A stretch of DNA of 64,000 nt from Procambarus clarkii (GCF_040958095.1 NC_091172.1:28579209-28643208); one strand, 5' to 3'. Positions 21,186 through 39,005 are shown, counted from the first letter of the stretch. Program-made: numbers and translations. Notes: a model not told the origin generated them from the letters alone.

Positions 21186-21969
21186 TCAGATATATCCTAA
21201 TTATGCACACAAGGATGATCAGTGTGATTAAGAACTATCCTGCGAGATGGGGATTTTTTTACAAGCTATGTAATGTTTATATAGTCTAGGGTAGCTGAAA
21301 ATATGCAGATGTTCTTGTAAACAGATAAAAAAAACTCTGATTCCAGTTAAAGGAGTTAGCAGAGGCGGCCACTGGGCCCCATTTTGGAGAGGCTGCCGAG
21401 GTGATAGGAGTCTCCGAAGGGGGTTACGCCCGTGCTGGCGTTCATATAAATTGCTGGAAAGCCCTTCTATGGTTTCCTTTTCGGCGACCCAAGTCAGAAT
21501 TAGTTAAGGTAGCTTGCCTACTCTCAGCCCAGTTAGTGGACACAACAACAGCCACTGAAGTCGGGCCATGCTTGACTTCGTCGGGACTCTATGAACATAT
21601 TTTGAGAGAGAGTACTCTTTCTCTGTGTACTTTGGGTAGCCATTGCTGCTTGATACATGGCCTCTTGTATCACACTTTCTAAACATTTGTATTGTCAGGC
21701 TTCCGGTTGTCTGATTTTACTATATTTAGGACTTTATTTAATACATATAATAAGCTAAATTTTAACTTGTGTAAAAATCATGATTAATTATATGTATCAA
21801 CCACGTATGGCTTGATGGATCTGACCAGTAACTGGATGAGTGACTTCCATCTTGGTTAAGGAGGCTCGAAAAGATAATTCTATTTTTATCAACACTTTCT
21901 TTACCAAACAAAACTGAATATAAAATATACAAAAGGATATTAAACACTACTTGCTCACTAATGCAACAT
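21186..21969. other. Intergenic, no gene recognised
   Basis: Open frames on both strands at 21400-21690 overlap each other and have no domain support. Confidence 0.35.
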
Positions 21970-22041
21970 GCGATGGTGGTATAGTGGTGAGCATAGCTGC
22001 CTTCCAAGCAGTTGACCCGGGTTCGATTCCCGGCCATCGCA
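21970..22041 (+). tRNA. tRNA-Gly(TCC)
   Basis: The third identical 72-nt copy. Its T5 terminator begins at about 22052. Flanks differ from those of the other two copies. Confidence 0.95.
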
Positions 22042-22104
22042 AAGTGTATTTTTAAGTGTAGTTTATCCTCGTTATTGTAATTAATTAACTCAAAATTTTC
22101 CACG

Positions 22105-22345
22105 GTTCCATTTTAGGTTATACCGAGGTCCTCCTTCCCCTCCCAAAGGCCAAACTATTGACCCCTCCCTTAGAAACCAATCTGTATACAAGGTGACTTA
22201 ACTCCTGGGTAATTATTTAGTACTTACTAGGTGAACGGCAGCATTATATGATAGCATTATGTGCCCAACTATTTCTGTTCCCCCCGGGACTCGAACCTGG
22301 AGTTACAAATTGTGTTGGAAACCCGACTGTACTACCAGGAACCCT
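22105..22345 (-). repeat. SINE-D, near full length
   Basis: Minus-strand order: B box GGTTCGAGTCCCGGG, GGAACAGAAATAGTTGGGCA, body with CGTTCACCTAGTAAGTACTA, then tail AATAGTTTGGCCTTTGGG. Confidence 0.65.
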
Positions 22346-22496
22346 AATACATGAGGATCGAGCACCCTTCTCAGATTCATAATACTGGTATTGCTGGATA
22401 CGAGTACAAAACAGGACCCTTCACTTTACAGCCAACGTCATCATAAATGACTAATCTAACTCCAGACTTCGTTAAAATTAACACCAACGAACCAAC

Positions 22497-22570
22497 AAGT
22501 TCAAGTATGTTTATTGAGACAAGAAAAAAAATACATCTCAAAGGGATAGAGTAGCTTAGGCTATATCTAA
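22497..22570 (-). mobile_element. LINE-E 3' end
   Basis: On the + strand it reads TTCAAGTATGTTTATTGAGA then ATACATCTCAAAGGGATAGA: the reverse complement of the family 3' end, including AATAAA. Confidence 0.75.
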
Positions 22571-23547
22571 CCCAACAACTTCAACTCTCTCCTACAGCCA
22601 ACTAACTCAACACGTTGGAAGCTATGTACTGAAACGACTCAGAATATATCACTGAGCCAAAAAGCAAACATTAACTAAAAAAAGTAGGAAGGAACGTTGT
22701 GATTGGGGGATGGGGGGAGAAAGGGAGATGTTCTATTTGGTTGAATATATGCAATAAAGAAAATAGGACATGAACTTCCCGCACTTCTTACTTCCAACGC
22801 TATTTGGAATACAGAACACATATTAATTATAGAGATACACCTCAGATATGACGAGAGTCGGGGTATGCTTATCTTCCATTGGAGGGAACCAATGACAAAT
22901 AATTATTTTACAAACCAGTGTGGGTGAATTAGATTTATTAAAAACACAGGGAAATGGGGACTTAATACAACATGGACATTATTTATTACACACCTGATCG
23001 TCTAGTGTTCTCAAAATAAGGAAGGCAAGGTAAGCAGCCTCACGGAAGGTATGGTGAGGCTGCTCACGGGAGGTATGGGCGCCTCACAAGTACATCCTAC
23101 ACTCACACCCTCACTACGCTATATCCGGCTCCTCTGTGGTGGGCGAAGAGGCAGGGACGCGCCCTTCACGAAAATACACGGGCAAAACTTTACACAGTGA
23201 CAAAAATTCTCTAATATTCAATTTAACATTCTTGCAAATGAATCGTAAAGATTAATTAAAGGAAAACAAACCGGTATTTTAACTGAAACATAACAAACAT
23301 TTAGCTTAATAAAGATAAATGCTAGACTTTATATACCAGTTGTTACAGCGTCTACTAACTCGAATTTTCAAGATCACAAATCCTAACCGACCTGCCCTGA
23401 AGTTAAATTATAATTCATAGAGTTAGTGAATGCTTTATTGATAATAACTGAAAATTATTAGGGACGCTAGGCTTGTTGAAACTTTATATTGACCGGTAAA
23501 GGACCGAGGACGCTAGGCTGCATAAATGTCTGATTTAACATGTCATA
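22571..23547. other. Intergenic, no gene recognised
   Basis: A GC-richer patch at 23030-23170 contains two AAGGTATGGTGAGGCTGCTC-like half repeats. No exon was recognised. Confidence 0.35.
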
Positions 23548-23775
23548 AGGATCAGGTAGCATAGTCGGCTTCGTTCTTGACTAACAATCTGTAATTCCGG
23601 ATTCGAATCCCGGGTAGGAGGGTTACCTATTATGACCTAATGCCCCTGATCATTTAGCAGTAAATAGATACTTGGGAGCTTATTATGGGGTTGCCTCCTG
23701 GGGGAGGGTCAGTAATTCGGCCTTAGAGGCTACCTCCATATAATCCTAACAAGTATATACACGCTGGCTGCCTGT
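23548..23775 (+). repeat. SINE-D, full-length type with tRNA-like head
   Basis: Head TCAGGTAGCATAGTCGGCTT with B box GGATTCGAATCCCGGG, body with TGATCATTTAGCAGTAAATA and GGGTTGCCTCCTGGGGGAGG, then a tail ending in CCTGTCCCCGACACAATAAA. Confidence 0.75.
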
Positions 23776-24044
23776 CCCCGACACAATAAATTATAATTAT
23801 TATCCTAACTAATGCAAGGACAACTTTGCATGGAGAATGCTGTAAGTGATATGTTATTTATAGTGTTAAACGTACACAAAAGTTTTACTAGCTTCGTGCT
23901 CTAAGAACATGTAATGACTTGAGTGATTCCAGATTGGACGTATTATCACTGCTGCGACAATTATGGCTTGCGCATTGTACCTTGCTAATTATCAACACGT
24001 CAATACATAATTACTCAGGAAATCATCTCTTTCAGACTCGCCTG

Positions 24045-30599
<6,555 letters not shown>

Positions 30600-30960
30600 G
30601 ACTATGCTGACTTTTCACGACGCTGTATAGTGGAAGTGGAGACTTGTGGTGTCTATACGTTTTCTATCTTAGAGGATTGCCTTTTGCAAGGGATACTTTC
30701 TTACTTGCATGTTCTCAGGTTTTTTTTTTAATTATGTATTTTCCTGGAGAATTGTGATTGGTGGCTTCCTTTCTTGTTAATACTCCCGAAGACGCTCACT
30801 GTAAATAATGACTTGTGACAAGTTTGCCGATAAAAGTACCTGTACTTAAGTTATAAACTTTTAATTTAAGTGATTGTACTCTTTTTGTCTTTGTTTCGTG
30901 TCTGAGTAATATATTTTTGTAAGCTCTGTTATGCTTACAATAAATATAATTCACACACAC
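30600..30960 (+). other. GTPase 3' UTR with poly(A) signal
   Basis: AATAAA at 30939-30944, about 340 bases after the stop, followed by a CA-rich stretch. I take this as the likely end of the transcript. Confidence 0.7.
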
Positions 30961-31523
30961 AAATAATGTATGTATGTAGATTAAATTAGCACTTTAAAAG
31001 CACTACAATCACCTTCTGTGATTGATTGTTCAATTAATCACTGAACTATATGTTTGACAGATCTCTCACCCTGTCCATGGAGGACAGAAGAAATGTATAT
31101 ATGATGGTTAGCATTGTAAGTGTATATGCCACGTCTGTGGTAGAAAATAGTAATAAAAATTGGATTTACTAGTCTTAAATTTGTTTATCACTTAGGTTAA
31201 TATGCATAATAATTTTGCTATGTGTATTATTGTTTTAGTAAATGCATTAGCAATAGAACGTGGAAAATTTAGGATATTATTACATTTACTTTGAATTCTT
31301 ATGTGTCATGTTTAATTATAAAAATGGTGTAGATTTTAGCTGTATTATGTAGCAATGAGTGTATATTTCAAGACTTTTTAGTTAAATAATTTCTTCGTTC
31401 GTTAAAGTCGATCGTGCAATTCTCAACTGTGCCATTGACATGACCACTTTAAAGTGGTTTAGTATATATTCTATTGTAAATGGTTTAATGTATGTTCTTC
31501 TGCAAGTGGTTCAATATATATAT
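30961..31523. other. Intergenic, AT-rich
   Basis: No gene recognised. Confidence 0.3.
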
Positions 31524-31735
31524 AGGGTGGCCCAAAAGTACTGTGATGAGGTGTACTGTGATCAGATGTTCTCCGACGAGTTATACAGTGACCAGGTGTA
31601 CTATAACTGTAACCAAATGTTCTGTCAATAGTTGTACTGTGACTAGGTGTACTGGTACAGGTGTGCTGTGACCAGGTGTGCCGTGACGAGATATATTGTG
31701 ACCAGGTGTATTGTGACCAGGTGTATAAATTTTGA
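31524..31735. repeat. Degenerate tandem of GTACTGTGACCAGGT
   Basis: About 14 imperfect units of 14-16 bp. The array begins with GGGTGGCCCAAAAGTA, which resembles a mariner terminal repeat. Confidence 0.65.
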
Positions 31736-32454
31736 TGCTATGGTCCACTACCTCAAACTGGCGATGCACAGAGTGTGAGGACAGTTAATTAAAGCATCTG
31801 ATGGTATACACATAGAATAATTAGCATAATACGAGGAATTGCTTTGAAGGATGTATATAGAATTTCACCAAATCAATATTCTGCCTCATTAGAAGCGTGA
31901 AGAATATGTTGCTTCGTTAAAATAAGTCTTCAAAATATTTCCTTCACACTCGATATACACACTAATGGAGGGCAACAGACTAAAGAGAATTCTAAAGTGG
32001 TGGTGAGAAGTCCACAACACCCTAAGTCCCTCTCTCAGTGGAGCCAAGTACGTATTTTCAAAACTAGATTCATTAAAATCTTGAAGCAGCTAGAGATACA
32101 TTTAATGATCCATTTTACAGTTTCAATTCAAAATAGCCGCCTTAATGGCCGCCATCTTTAGTTCCAGGGACACAGTGAAGATGTTTAGACTTTATCATAC
32201 AATATAACACCATACCTTGAGTGCCTGGAACTCGGAGCACAGTTGTCGTGTAGGAATGAAACAGAGAGACAACCTTCGTCCTTGCCACAGCATAATTTGC
32301 TCTAGAAACGTTGGAATTTTGGGCGTTGGCGCAAATGAGGTTGATCACTTTCTTTGTGTACATATGGTACCCAGTTGCCGGATATTTTCTCTCGGCTTAC
32401 TTCACCCATAGAAAATACTTTGTTTATGGTAATTATCAGGAGAAAGCACTTAGG
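31736..32454. other. Intergenic, no gene recognised
   Basis: No supported feature. Confidence 0.3.
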
Positions 32455-32600
32455 AGGTACACGAGGACCTGGGATACGAGGTCAGAGCGAACTACTGTGT
32501 CTGTACCCAATCACTTGGATCATCGGAGATCGACCAATTGAACTTACAGGATACGAGGCCGTCGCTATACTGACCAGTCCAAGTGGATGGACTAACGATG
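32455..32600 (-). repeat. SINE-C copy, decayed
   Basis: The + strand ends CGCTATACTGACCAGTCCAA after GGATACGAGGCCGTCG: the reverse complement of the SINE-C head. Confidence 0.55.
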
Positions 32601-33186
32601 TTGAGAGATGAAAACAAACCAGTGATTTTGGGAGGTATTGCTGACAGCCACTTGAGCAGGAAACTACTCTTGAGCACATTGTTAACCATTCCGATTTGTT
32701 TATGATTGTACCTGCTGTGGGTGTGGCTGGCAACGAAGCCTAACGTTAGTCTACACGTATTCAGAATCACAAACTTTATTGGGAACAACTTATACAAATT
32801 ATTATAATTCTGGCTGGACTGAACACGTGCACAGTGGTGTAAACTAAACTTACATTTTTATACATAAATTGAATAACATAACTGCTTAAAATTTGAGTGG
32901 TGATATATATTAATAAAACATTGTGTAGGAGTAACGACAACTGCAGTAGCATTAATAATGGTAGTAATAATAACAGCTGTAGTCTAGACGTACATTAATG
33001 ACCGCTGTTGTTACATCCTTCATGTAATCACCTTGTTGCTTGCTCCTTCACGCGGGGCTCTTTCGTCGCCTGCTTCTTTCTTCTTGTGGGTAATAATCTT
33101 CATCACACATTCAGTGTTATCGATTCTTTTGCAGACGTCTCCATGTTTCACTAACCTCAATTCTAGTCCCCTGTGCACTCGTCCCT
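32601..33186. other. Intergenic, no gene recognised
   Basis: Short open frames on both strands at 33020-33260 have no support. Confidence 0.3.
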
Positions 33187-33310
33187 CAAGTTCAAGTATG
33201 TTTATTGAGACAAGAAAAAAATACATCTCAGTAGAGTATAAGTTAGGCTACTTAGGCTAATCTAGGCTTAGAGTAGCCTAAGCTACTCAGATAGAGTAAC
33301 TTAGGCTATT
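33187..33310 (-). mobile_element. LINE-E 3' end
   Basis: TTCAAGTATGTTTATTGAGA and AATACATCTCAG, then the GTAGCCTAAGCTACTCAGAT palindromic region. Confidence 0.75.
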
Positions 33311-33411
33311 TTTTACCCCCCTACCATCCCTCGAGCTCATCTACTCAAACCCTGTTCCACTCTCTGGTTTTCAGTCATAGCTTATCCAGCATTATGGTCT
33401 TATATTATAGT

Positions 33412-33600
33412 ACACGGGGTCCTGTAGCACAGTGGTATGTGTCCTTAGCTTACACTAAATGGGACCCGCGTTCATTCCCCGGACACGACAGAAACGGTTG
33501 GGCACCCAGTAAAATAGGTACCCGGGTTTGATGTCACTTTTGTGGGTTGCGTTCTGGAGAAGGTCCAGTACAGGCTTCTATCCCCGACACCGGGGATTAT
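33412..33600 (+). repeat. SINE-D copy with tRNA-like head
   Basis: Head GGGGTCCTGTAGCACAGTGG with B-box-like GCGTTCATTCCCCGG; body with CACCCAGTAAAATAGGTACC and GGGTTGCGTTCTGGAGAAGG; tail CTATCCCCGACACCGGGG. Confidence 0.65.
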
Positions 33601-33792
33601 ATAAACAACAACCATTAGTGCTTGAAAACATAAGTTCGAGCATTCTCCTCAGGTTTAAAATGCATTTAACTTCTTGCCAATTATTTCAGCTCTACAAGAT
33701 TCATTCCAACTTGTCTAGGATTCAGCTCTACTCCTCCGGGATAGCTCACACTCTATACAAAATGTCATGTTCTCTTAAAGACAGTTAATATA

Positions 33793-33970
33793 TTGACCAG
33801 ACCACACACTAGAAGGTGAAGGGACGACGACGTTTCGGTCCGTCCTGGACCATTCTCACAATCGACTTGAGAATGGTCCAGGACGGACCGAAACGTCGTC
33901 GTCCCTTCACCTTCTGGTGTGTGGTCTGGTCAACATACATTAGCCACGTTATTGTGACTCATCGCCTGCA
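33793..33970. mobile_element. Foldback A, copy 2
   Basis: Arms 33793-33858 and 33868-33933 (66 bp, one mismatch) around a 9-bp spacer. The same GGTCCAGGACGGACCGAAAC core and the same AGCCACGTTATTGTGACTCA extension as copy 1. Confidence 0.9.
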
Positions 33971-34432
33971 CAGTTAATATAAACGAAGGTGTGACGCTAG
34001 AGTCACCGGCCCTACGTCACAGAGTTCGTTCCCGCGCTCTCATCAGTCCACGCCGCCTGCTCTCTCTCTTACTCGTTAAGCCTTAACCAAGAGTTCAACT
34101 TTACACGTTATTTTTGTATTCCTTTCCGTAGCCCTCTTGCGTAATAGACTACCACCGTTGGTTTATCATAACACCTTTCATCACCGGTCTTTCTAAAACT
34201 ACCATTTGAGTTTTACATTAAGTTCACAGATATTTTTCCTTTCGCTAGGTTGCTGACTGTTGAGTGGGTAACTTCGTGTTTTTCAATTACCTATTATCAA
34301 ATTGTATATAAAACTACTGTGATCGCTGAGCTGCCTTCGATTTCTAGTACGCAGTTACTAGCCTACACATATGATTGCTACTAATGTAGTCGCTGAGTTG
34401 CATGCAATTGCTAATACGCAGCTGGTGGTGGA
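33971..34432. other. Possible 3' flank of the minus-strand exon, with a tandem duplication
   Basis: GATCGCTGAGCTGCC...ACGCAGTTAC and GTAGTCGCTGAGTTGC...ACGCAGCTGG (34318-34420) are two diverged tandem copies of about 67 bp. No clear AATAAA on the minus strand was found here. Confidence 0.4.
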
Positions 34433-34603
34433 CTACATATAGTCTGTGGTAACAAACTCGCAGTCGTAGCCTGTGGAGGGAGGGACGGGGCCCATGTAGG
34501 CGGCATCAGGGAGGTAGGAGGTCATGTTAGCCAGGCCGTGTCCAATATAATGACAACCGCGACTCAGAGACCTCCTAACTTGACGACCAGCTCGGCAAAC
34601 ATT
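34433..34603 (-). CDS. Terminal coding exon of an unrecognised gene
   Basis: Minus strand: a good acceptor (AATCTTACTTTGCAG) is followed by 56 codons and a TAG. The peptide starts NVCRAGRQVRRSLSRGCHY, passes through LANMTSYLPDAAYMGPVPP and ends FVTTDYM. Codon use is GC-richer than the surroundings. The exon starts in phase 0, which fits the phase-0 donor at 43806 of the Asn-rich protein; joined, they would give about 505 aa with a 9.2-kb intron. That link is inference. I do not recognise the family. Confidence 0.5.
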   Translation of the reverse strand, partial: NVCRAGRQVRRSLSRGCHYIGHGLANMTSYLPDAAYMGPVPPSTGYDCEFVTTDYM

Positions 34604-34799
34604 CTGCAAAGTAAGATTAGATTGTTTTTTATGCAAAACAAATGATAATAAAAAACTAATATATATATAAACAATTTGTTATTTTTTCGTTCCCTGGTAA
34701 ATATTTCATAATACACAATGTTCAAGAAAATTACTTTCAATGTCTAAGATTGTAAATTTTATTATGGTTTTTATTTGCTACTAGTTGAACCCGGCCACG
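34604..34799. other. Intronic or intergenic, AT-rich
   Basis: No feature. Confidence 0.3.
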
Positions 34800-35180
34800 C
34801 GTTGCTGAGCCGCAACAACTCTCCCTTGTTCCCCTATCCTCCACACCAGTCCCACCCTCTCCAGTCCCCTTGTCCTGCCAACCATTCCCTATTTCCCCAT
34901 CCCCACGTCCTCCCCTCCTACCCCCACTCCCCCGTCCCCTCCACCATTCCCCACTCCCCCTTCCCCTCCCCACCATCTCCCATTCCCCCATCCCCTCCAC
35001 CTCCCTACCATTCGTTTCTTGAGAATGGTCCAGGACGGACCGAAACGTCGTCGTCCCTTCACCTTCTAGTGTTTGGTTTGGTCAACACCACTCCCCTGTC
35101 ATCTCGTCCTCCCCACTATTACCCCCTCCCCCATCCTCTTATTTTCCCCACCATCCACCATTCCCCACCCCACCGTCTGA
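34800..35180. repeat. C-rich low-complexity tract interrupted by a foldback A arm
   Basis: CCCCTTCCCCTCCCCACCAT-type words on the + strand (G-rich on -). A single foldback A arm (35019-35089, CTTGAGAATGGTCCAGGACG) sits in the middle. The start, GTTGAACCCGGCCACGCGTT, is a separate repeat word. Confidence 0.75.
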
Positions 35181-35424
35181 TGCGTTCCCAAATGATCTGA
35201 TGTTCCCATCACTAAAAAATAAAAAGAACAGTTAAAAAAGAAATGAAAAAATAATAAACTATACTCAGGAATGAGCGATATGCTAAAAACACAGCTCAAT
35301 TCCAATGCAGTGTCACACAAACTAATTAAATCAAAATGAAAATAAGTAAAAAACTATGAAAATTCAATTTATCAATGCAATCGGAAACATTGAAATGGAA
35401 TCGTGACATATTTTGTATAGCGTG
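35181..35424. other. Intergenic, AT-rich
   Basis: No feature recognised. Confidence 0.3.
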
Positions 35425-35770
35425 TGTGGCTTTTATGTGCAACAGATGGCGCTGTTTAAAAAAAAAACATGTTTTTCCCTGTCACAGGTGTGGCATATAT
35501 ATATTAGGTATATAAAAACACGCCCGTATTTGAATGGAACGTTGTGTCAACATTTCAAAGCAATTGGTGAAGAACTTTCGGAGATTACGGCATGTGTTGC
35601 TCTTACGTCCAACAGATGGCATTGTTTTAAAAAAAAAAATGTTTTTACCTTTCACAGGTTTGGCATGAATATAGTAGGTATATAAAAAACGCGCGTATTG
35701 GAATGCAACGTTGTGTCAAAATTTCAAAGCAATCGGTAAAGAGGTTTTGGAGATTTCCCTCACATGAATA
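35425..35770. repeat. Tandem duplication, about 170-bp unit, two copies
   Basis: Both units contain CAACAGATGGC, a poly(A) stretch, a CACAGGT(G/T)TGGCAT block, TTAGGTATATAAAAA-like and AACGTTGTGTCAA then ATTTCAAAGCAAT. About 80% identical by eye. Probably a satellite-like segment of an unidentified transposon. Confidence 0.75.
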
Positions 35771-36009
35771 AATTTATTATAGATAAATAATTTTTCTTAT
35801 AAAATTTCGTGTCTTTCTTTTGTCTATTTACATCTTACTTGTTTTGTATATTACTTTGAATGATACTTCGGTTGGTGTTGGGTTTCTGTTCTATCGACCA
35901 CGAGAGGATTTACTAAGGCCTGCACACCTGTGTATCGACACACCAGCAAGTATGCTAGCCTCCTGAATATAGTTCAGGTGTAAAGTAAACTCTCACGGTT
36001 TCATCCCCG
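35771..36009. other. Intergenic
   Basis: No feature recognised. Confidence 0.3.
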
Positions 36010-36140
36010 CTACTGTGCCAGGTAAGTCCATGATGGGCTCACCATAGCTTAGGAACTTGGAACTTTTTGTTCAGAGAACTTTTTGTTCAGAGAACTTTTT
36101 TGTTCAGAGTAGCTAAATCTAAAACAACAACAACAATGTA
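36010..36140 (-). repeat. Repeat H with local amplification
   Basis: GGGCTCACCATAGC, then three copies of AACTTTTTGTTCAGAG, then TAGCTAAATCTAAAACAACA. Confidence 0.7.
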
Positions 36141-36328
36141 AACTCTCAGTGTGCATACACTGAGAGGTGGGGATACAACCTCTCAGTATATAAATGTTCA
36201 AATAATACCTTTTGGTGCTGGGTTTAATGCCTATTGACCTCAGGAGGGGATATTAGTGGTCCAATGGTTTAAACAGCAATCGAAGCACATCAATATGCCA
36301 AAGGCAAGGGGGCATACGCGAGAAGGCA

Positions 36329-36886
36329 ATGCCTATACATATTTATGCGGATAATCCTTTTATGGAAACCTCAAGCAGTATGCCTCCCAAACGATCCGCT
36401 CATCTTCCTGAAGACGAGACGAGACGAAGTGCACCAGACCTCTCCCGAGGGCGCGACATAACATCAGAAACACGAGAGATGAAAGCCTGCACACTGGGCA
36501 CCCACACGGTGGACGAGCACCAGGGAACCGGCCGCACCCGGACTCCCAGACTGGGTAGACTTCTCATCGACGGCAACACAGAGCCCATACTCGCAATAGG
36601 CCGCTGGGCACTGGGCACGGGCACAGAGCCTCTCCCACTTCGGGGGCCACAGCCCACATCAGGAGGCGCAGGGAGGGGACACAAAAACCAACACAGCGCT
36701 CCCTACACCAGCATCCGATGCGTGGACATCCGCCACCACCACCTCCGAGACCACCGGAACATCACCAGTCACAGACCCCCCCCCCCCCCTCGCCGTCAGA
36801 AGACACACAGCTTACAAAATCCCCCATGTCCACCCAGGCGGGACCATCCGAGGTCAAAACTGACGAAAAGCGCTGCGAGCGTTTAG
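36329..36886 (+). CDS. Unrecognised 185-codon open frame upstream of LINE-B
   Basis: Starts MPIHIYADNPF, then MPPKRSAHLPEDETRRSAPD, and becomes Pro/His/Arg-rich. GC-rich, with an alternating CCACC pattern and a C run at 36777-36788. It ends 150 bases before LINE-B reverse transcriptase remnants on the same strand, so it could be LINE-derived or a chance open frame in GC-rich DNA. No domain is recognised and no splice site was chosen. Confidence 0.2.
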   Translation: MPIHIYADNPFMETSSSMPPKRSAHLPEDETRRSAPDLSRGRDITSETREMKACTLGTHTVDEHQGTGRTRTPRLGRLLIDGNTEPILAIGRWALGTGTEPLPLRGPQPTSGGAGRGHKNQHSAPYTSIRCVDIRHHHLRDHRNITSHRPPPPPRRQKTHSLQNPPCPPRRDHPRSKLTKSAASV

Positions 36887-37034
36887 GGTCAGGGTGCAGG
36901 TCGTCTGAGCTCTCCATCGTCACAGAAACCGACTCCAGAGTGACGCAGGGAGTCCGCAACCTATCAGTCACACGAACAATTCTGAACGCTGTGAAAGAGC
37001 TTATTCCCTCCTCCTCTCCGCATGAAGCGACTAG

Positions 37035-37950
37035 ACACTGCAGTTCAACACGAGCAAACGTAAAGTGATGGAGATGAGACTAGGTGACAGGATACCAAAG
37101 GGACAGTTCACAATGAAGAGAAACTACCTTCCTGTGACGACTCGAGAAAGAGACCTGAGAGTTCACATAACACAAAATCTAACTCCTGAGACACACATAA
37201 ATAGAATAACGATAGCAGCGTTATCAAAAGCTAGCAAAAGTTAGAACATTAGTCAGAAACCTAAGTAAGGAGGGATTTAGGACGCTTTACACTGCCTACT
37301 TAAGACAAGTCTTAGAGTATGCCGCCCCATCATGGAACCGCACTTGAAGAAATCCATAAGGAAACCGGAAAAGATTCAGAAATTTGCGACGGGGATAGTC
37401 CCAGAGTTGCAAGAGATGGCATAGGAAAGGAACTGAAAGAACTGACTTACACACAGAAATCACAATAGCGTGATGGGTCAAATGAACAAATGTCGTAGCT
37501 CAGTCGATTAAGGCAGCGTCTGGGACCCTCTGGAACGAAGGTTCGAACCCTCGTCACGACCCTTGTGGATTTGTTCAACTGAAAAAACTGAACTTGACGA
37601 CACTAGAAAAAAAGGAGAGTGGGGAGACATGATAGAGACATACAAAATACTTATGGGGGATAGACAGTGTGGAAATATACGAAATGTTCACACTGAATAC
37701 CAACAGAACAAGGAGACACGGGTGTAACCTTGAAACTCAGATAAGTCATAGAGATGTTAGAACATTTTCACTTAGCATACGAGTAGTGGGAAAAGGGAAC
37801 GTGACTAAAGGAATCAAGTTGTGGAAGCAAACTCTATTCAGAATGTTAAAAAGTAAATATGATGGGGAAATAGGACAGGAGTCATTGCCTTAAACAACAG
37901 GCGGCTAGAAAGGCGGGATCCAAGAGTCAATGCTAAATCCTGCAGACACA
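37035..37950 (+). mobile_element. LINE-B: CR1-like ORF end with a SINE-B inserted
   Basis: LQFNTSKRKVMEMRLGDRIP, the TRERDLRVHITQNLTPETH block and INRITIAALSK correspond to the region after the reverse transcriptase in LINE-A (FNPEMSKIMKLGEG, DLGVFITPNLSPEAH). Several stops and frameshifts. SINE-B (37492-37577) splits the ORF. The tail GAAAGGCGGGATCCAAGAGT is a diverged form of the LINE-A tail, so the two LINEs are related. Confidence 0.75.
37492..37577 (+). repeat. SINE-B inserted in LINE-B
   Basis: TGTCGTAGCTCAGTCGATTA, B box GGTTCGAACCC and GACCCTTGTGGATTTGTTCA. It is a clean insert between two LINE-B coding segments, and so is younger than LINE-B. Confidence 0.8.
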
Positions 37951-37994
37951 AATAGTTGAATACAGTCATCAATTGGAGAAGGTTCGAAAGCCTG

Positions 37995-38110
37995 GCACTA
38001 TTACTTCACGACCTGGCACTGTAATTATACGGCCTGGCACTGTAACTACACGGGCCTGGCACTGTAACTACACGGCCTGGCACTGTAACTACACGGCCTG
38101 GCACTGTCCC
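37995..38110. repeat. Minisatellite, about 21-bp unit (GGCCTGGCACTGTAACTACA)
   Basis: About five and a half units; the first are diverged. Confidence 0.9.
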
Positions 38111-38196
38111 ACCCGCTCATCATTACCGCATCCGCTCCCAATTCAAGGTCACTGCTGACAGTGAGTGACAGGGAGATGGAAACAGGTGGCACCCGC

Positions 38197-38494
<298 letters not shown>

Positions 38495-38909
38495 AGGGAG
38501 AAATTTACCTAAGTAGCAATTTTATGAAGCTAGTTAGAACTGTGTTTGTATTATTCATACATACATATATACATACACATATGCACACTCACAATGAAGT
38601 ACTCACACATTTAACTCAATCGATAAGAGTTATCTCTGAAATCCACTATTTTTTTGTCTTCAATTACATAATGACGCAAAGTATATGAATAGTCGTGCCG
38701 ACAGCGTTTACACTTAAGACAAGTCTACATCAGCAGGTGGTGTAGACTCCCGGAGGTACTAGTAACAGAGCCTAAGTCTAGCAGTTGCAGCATCTTTCTA
38801 GAAAAATGTAAACTGGCTTATTCACATCTTCTTTCATTATCTTCTGGATAAGGAAAGCGGTGAAGGAGGTTTTGTCCTGGGTATTAGGGAGGGAGCAGTG
38901 GTGAACGCT
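38495..38909. other. Intergenic, no gene recognised
   Basis: No supported feature. Confidence 0.3.
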
Positions 38910-39005
38910 GAGAGCCGGTTGGTAGCCGGTGGGAGCCGGTTGGAGCCGGTGGGAGCCGGTTGGAGCCGGTTGGAGCCGGTGGGAATCGGTTGGAGCCAGA
39001 GGAAG
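38910..39005. repeat. Short minisatellite GGAGCCGGTTGGAGCCGGTG
   Basis: About eight units of 11-12 bp with T/G variants. Confidence 0.85.

Noticed and set aside
23919-24044. Upstream in-frame extension of the GTPase start
   Set aside because: The extra 42 residues have no Rho similarity, and a splice acceptor lies at 24035, so the first Met of the protein is taken as 24045.
31521-31545. Mariner terminal repeat (GGGTGGCCCAAAAGTA)
   Set aside because: A single short match at the start of a degenerate tandem; no matching opposite end or transposase was seen.
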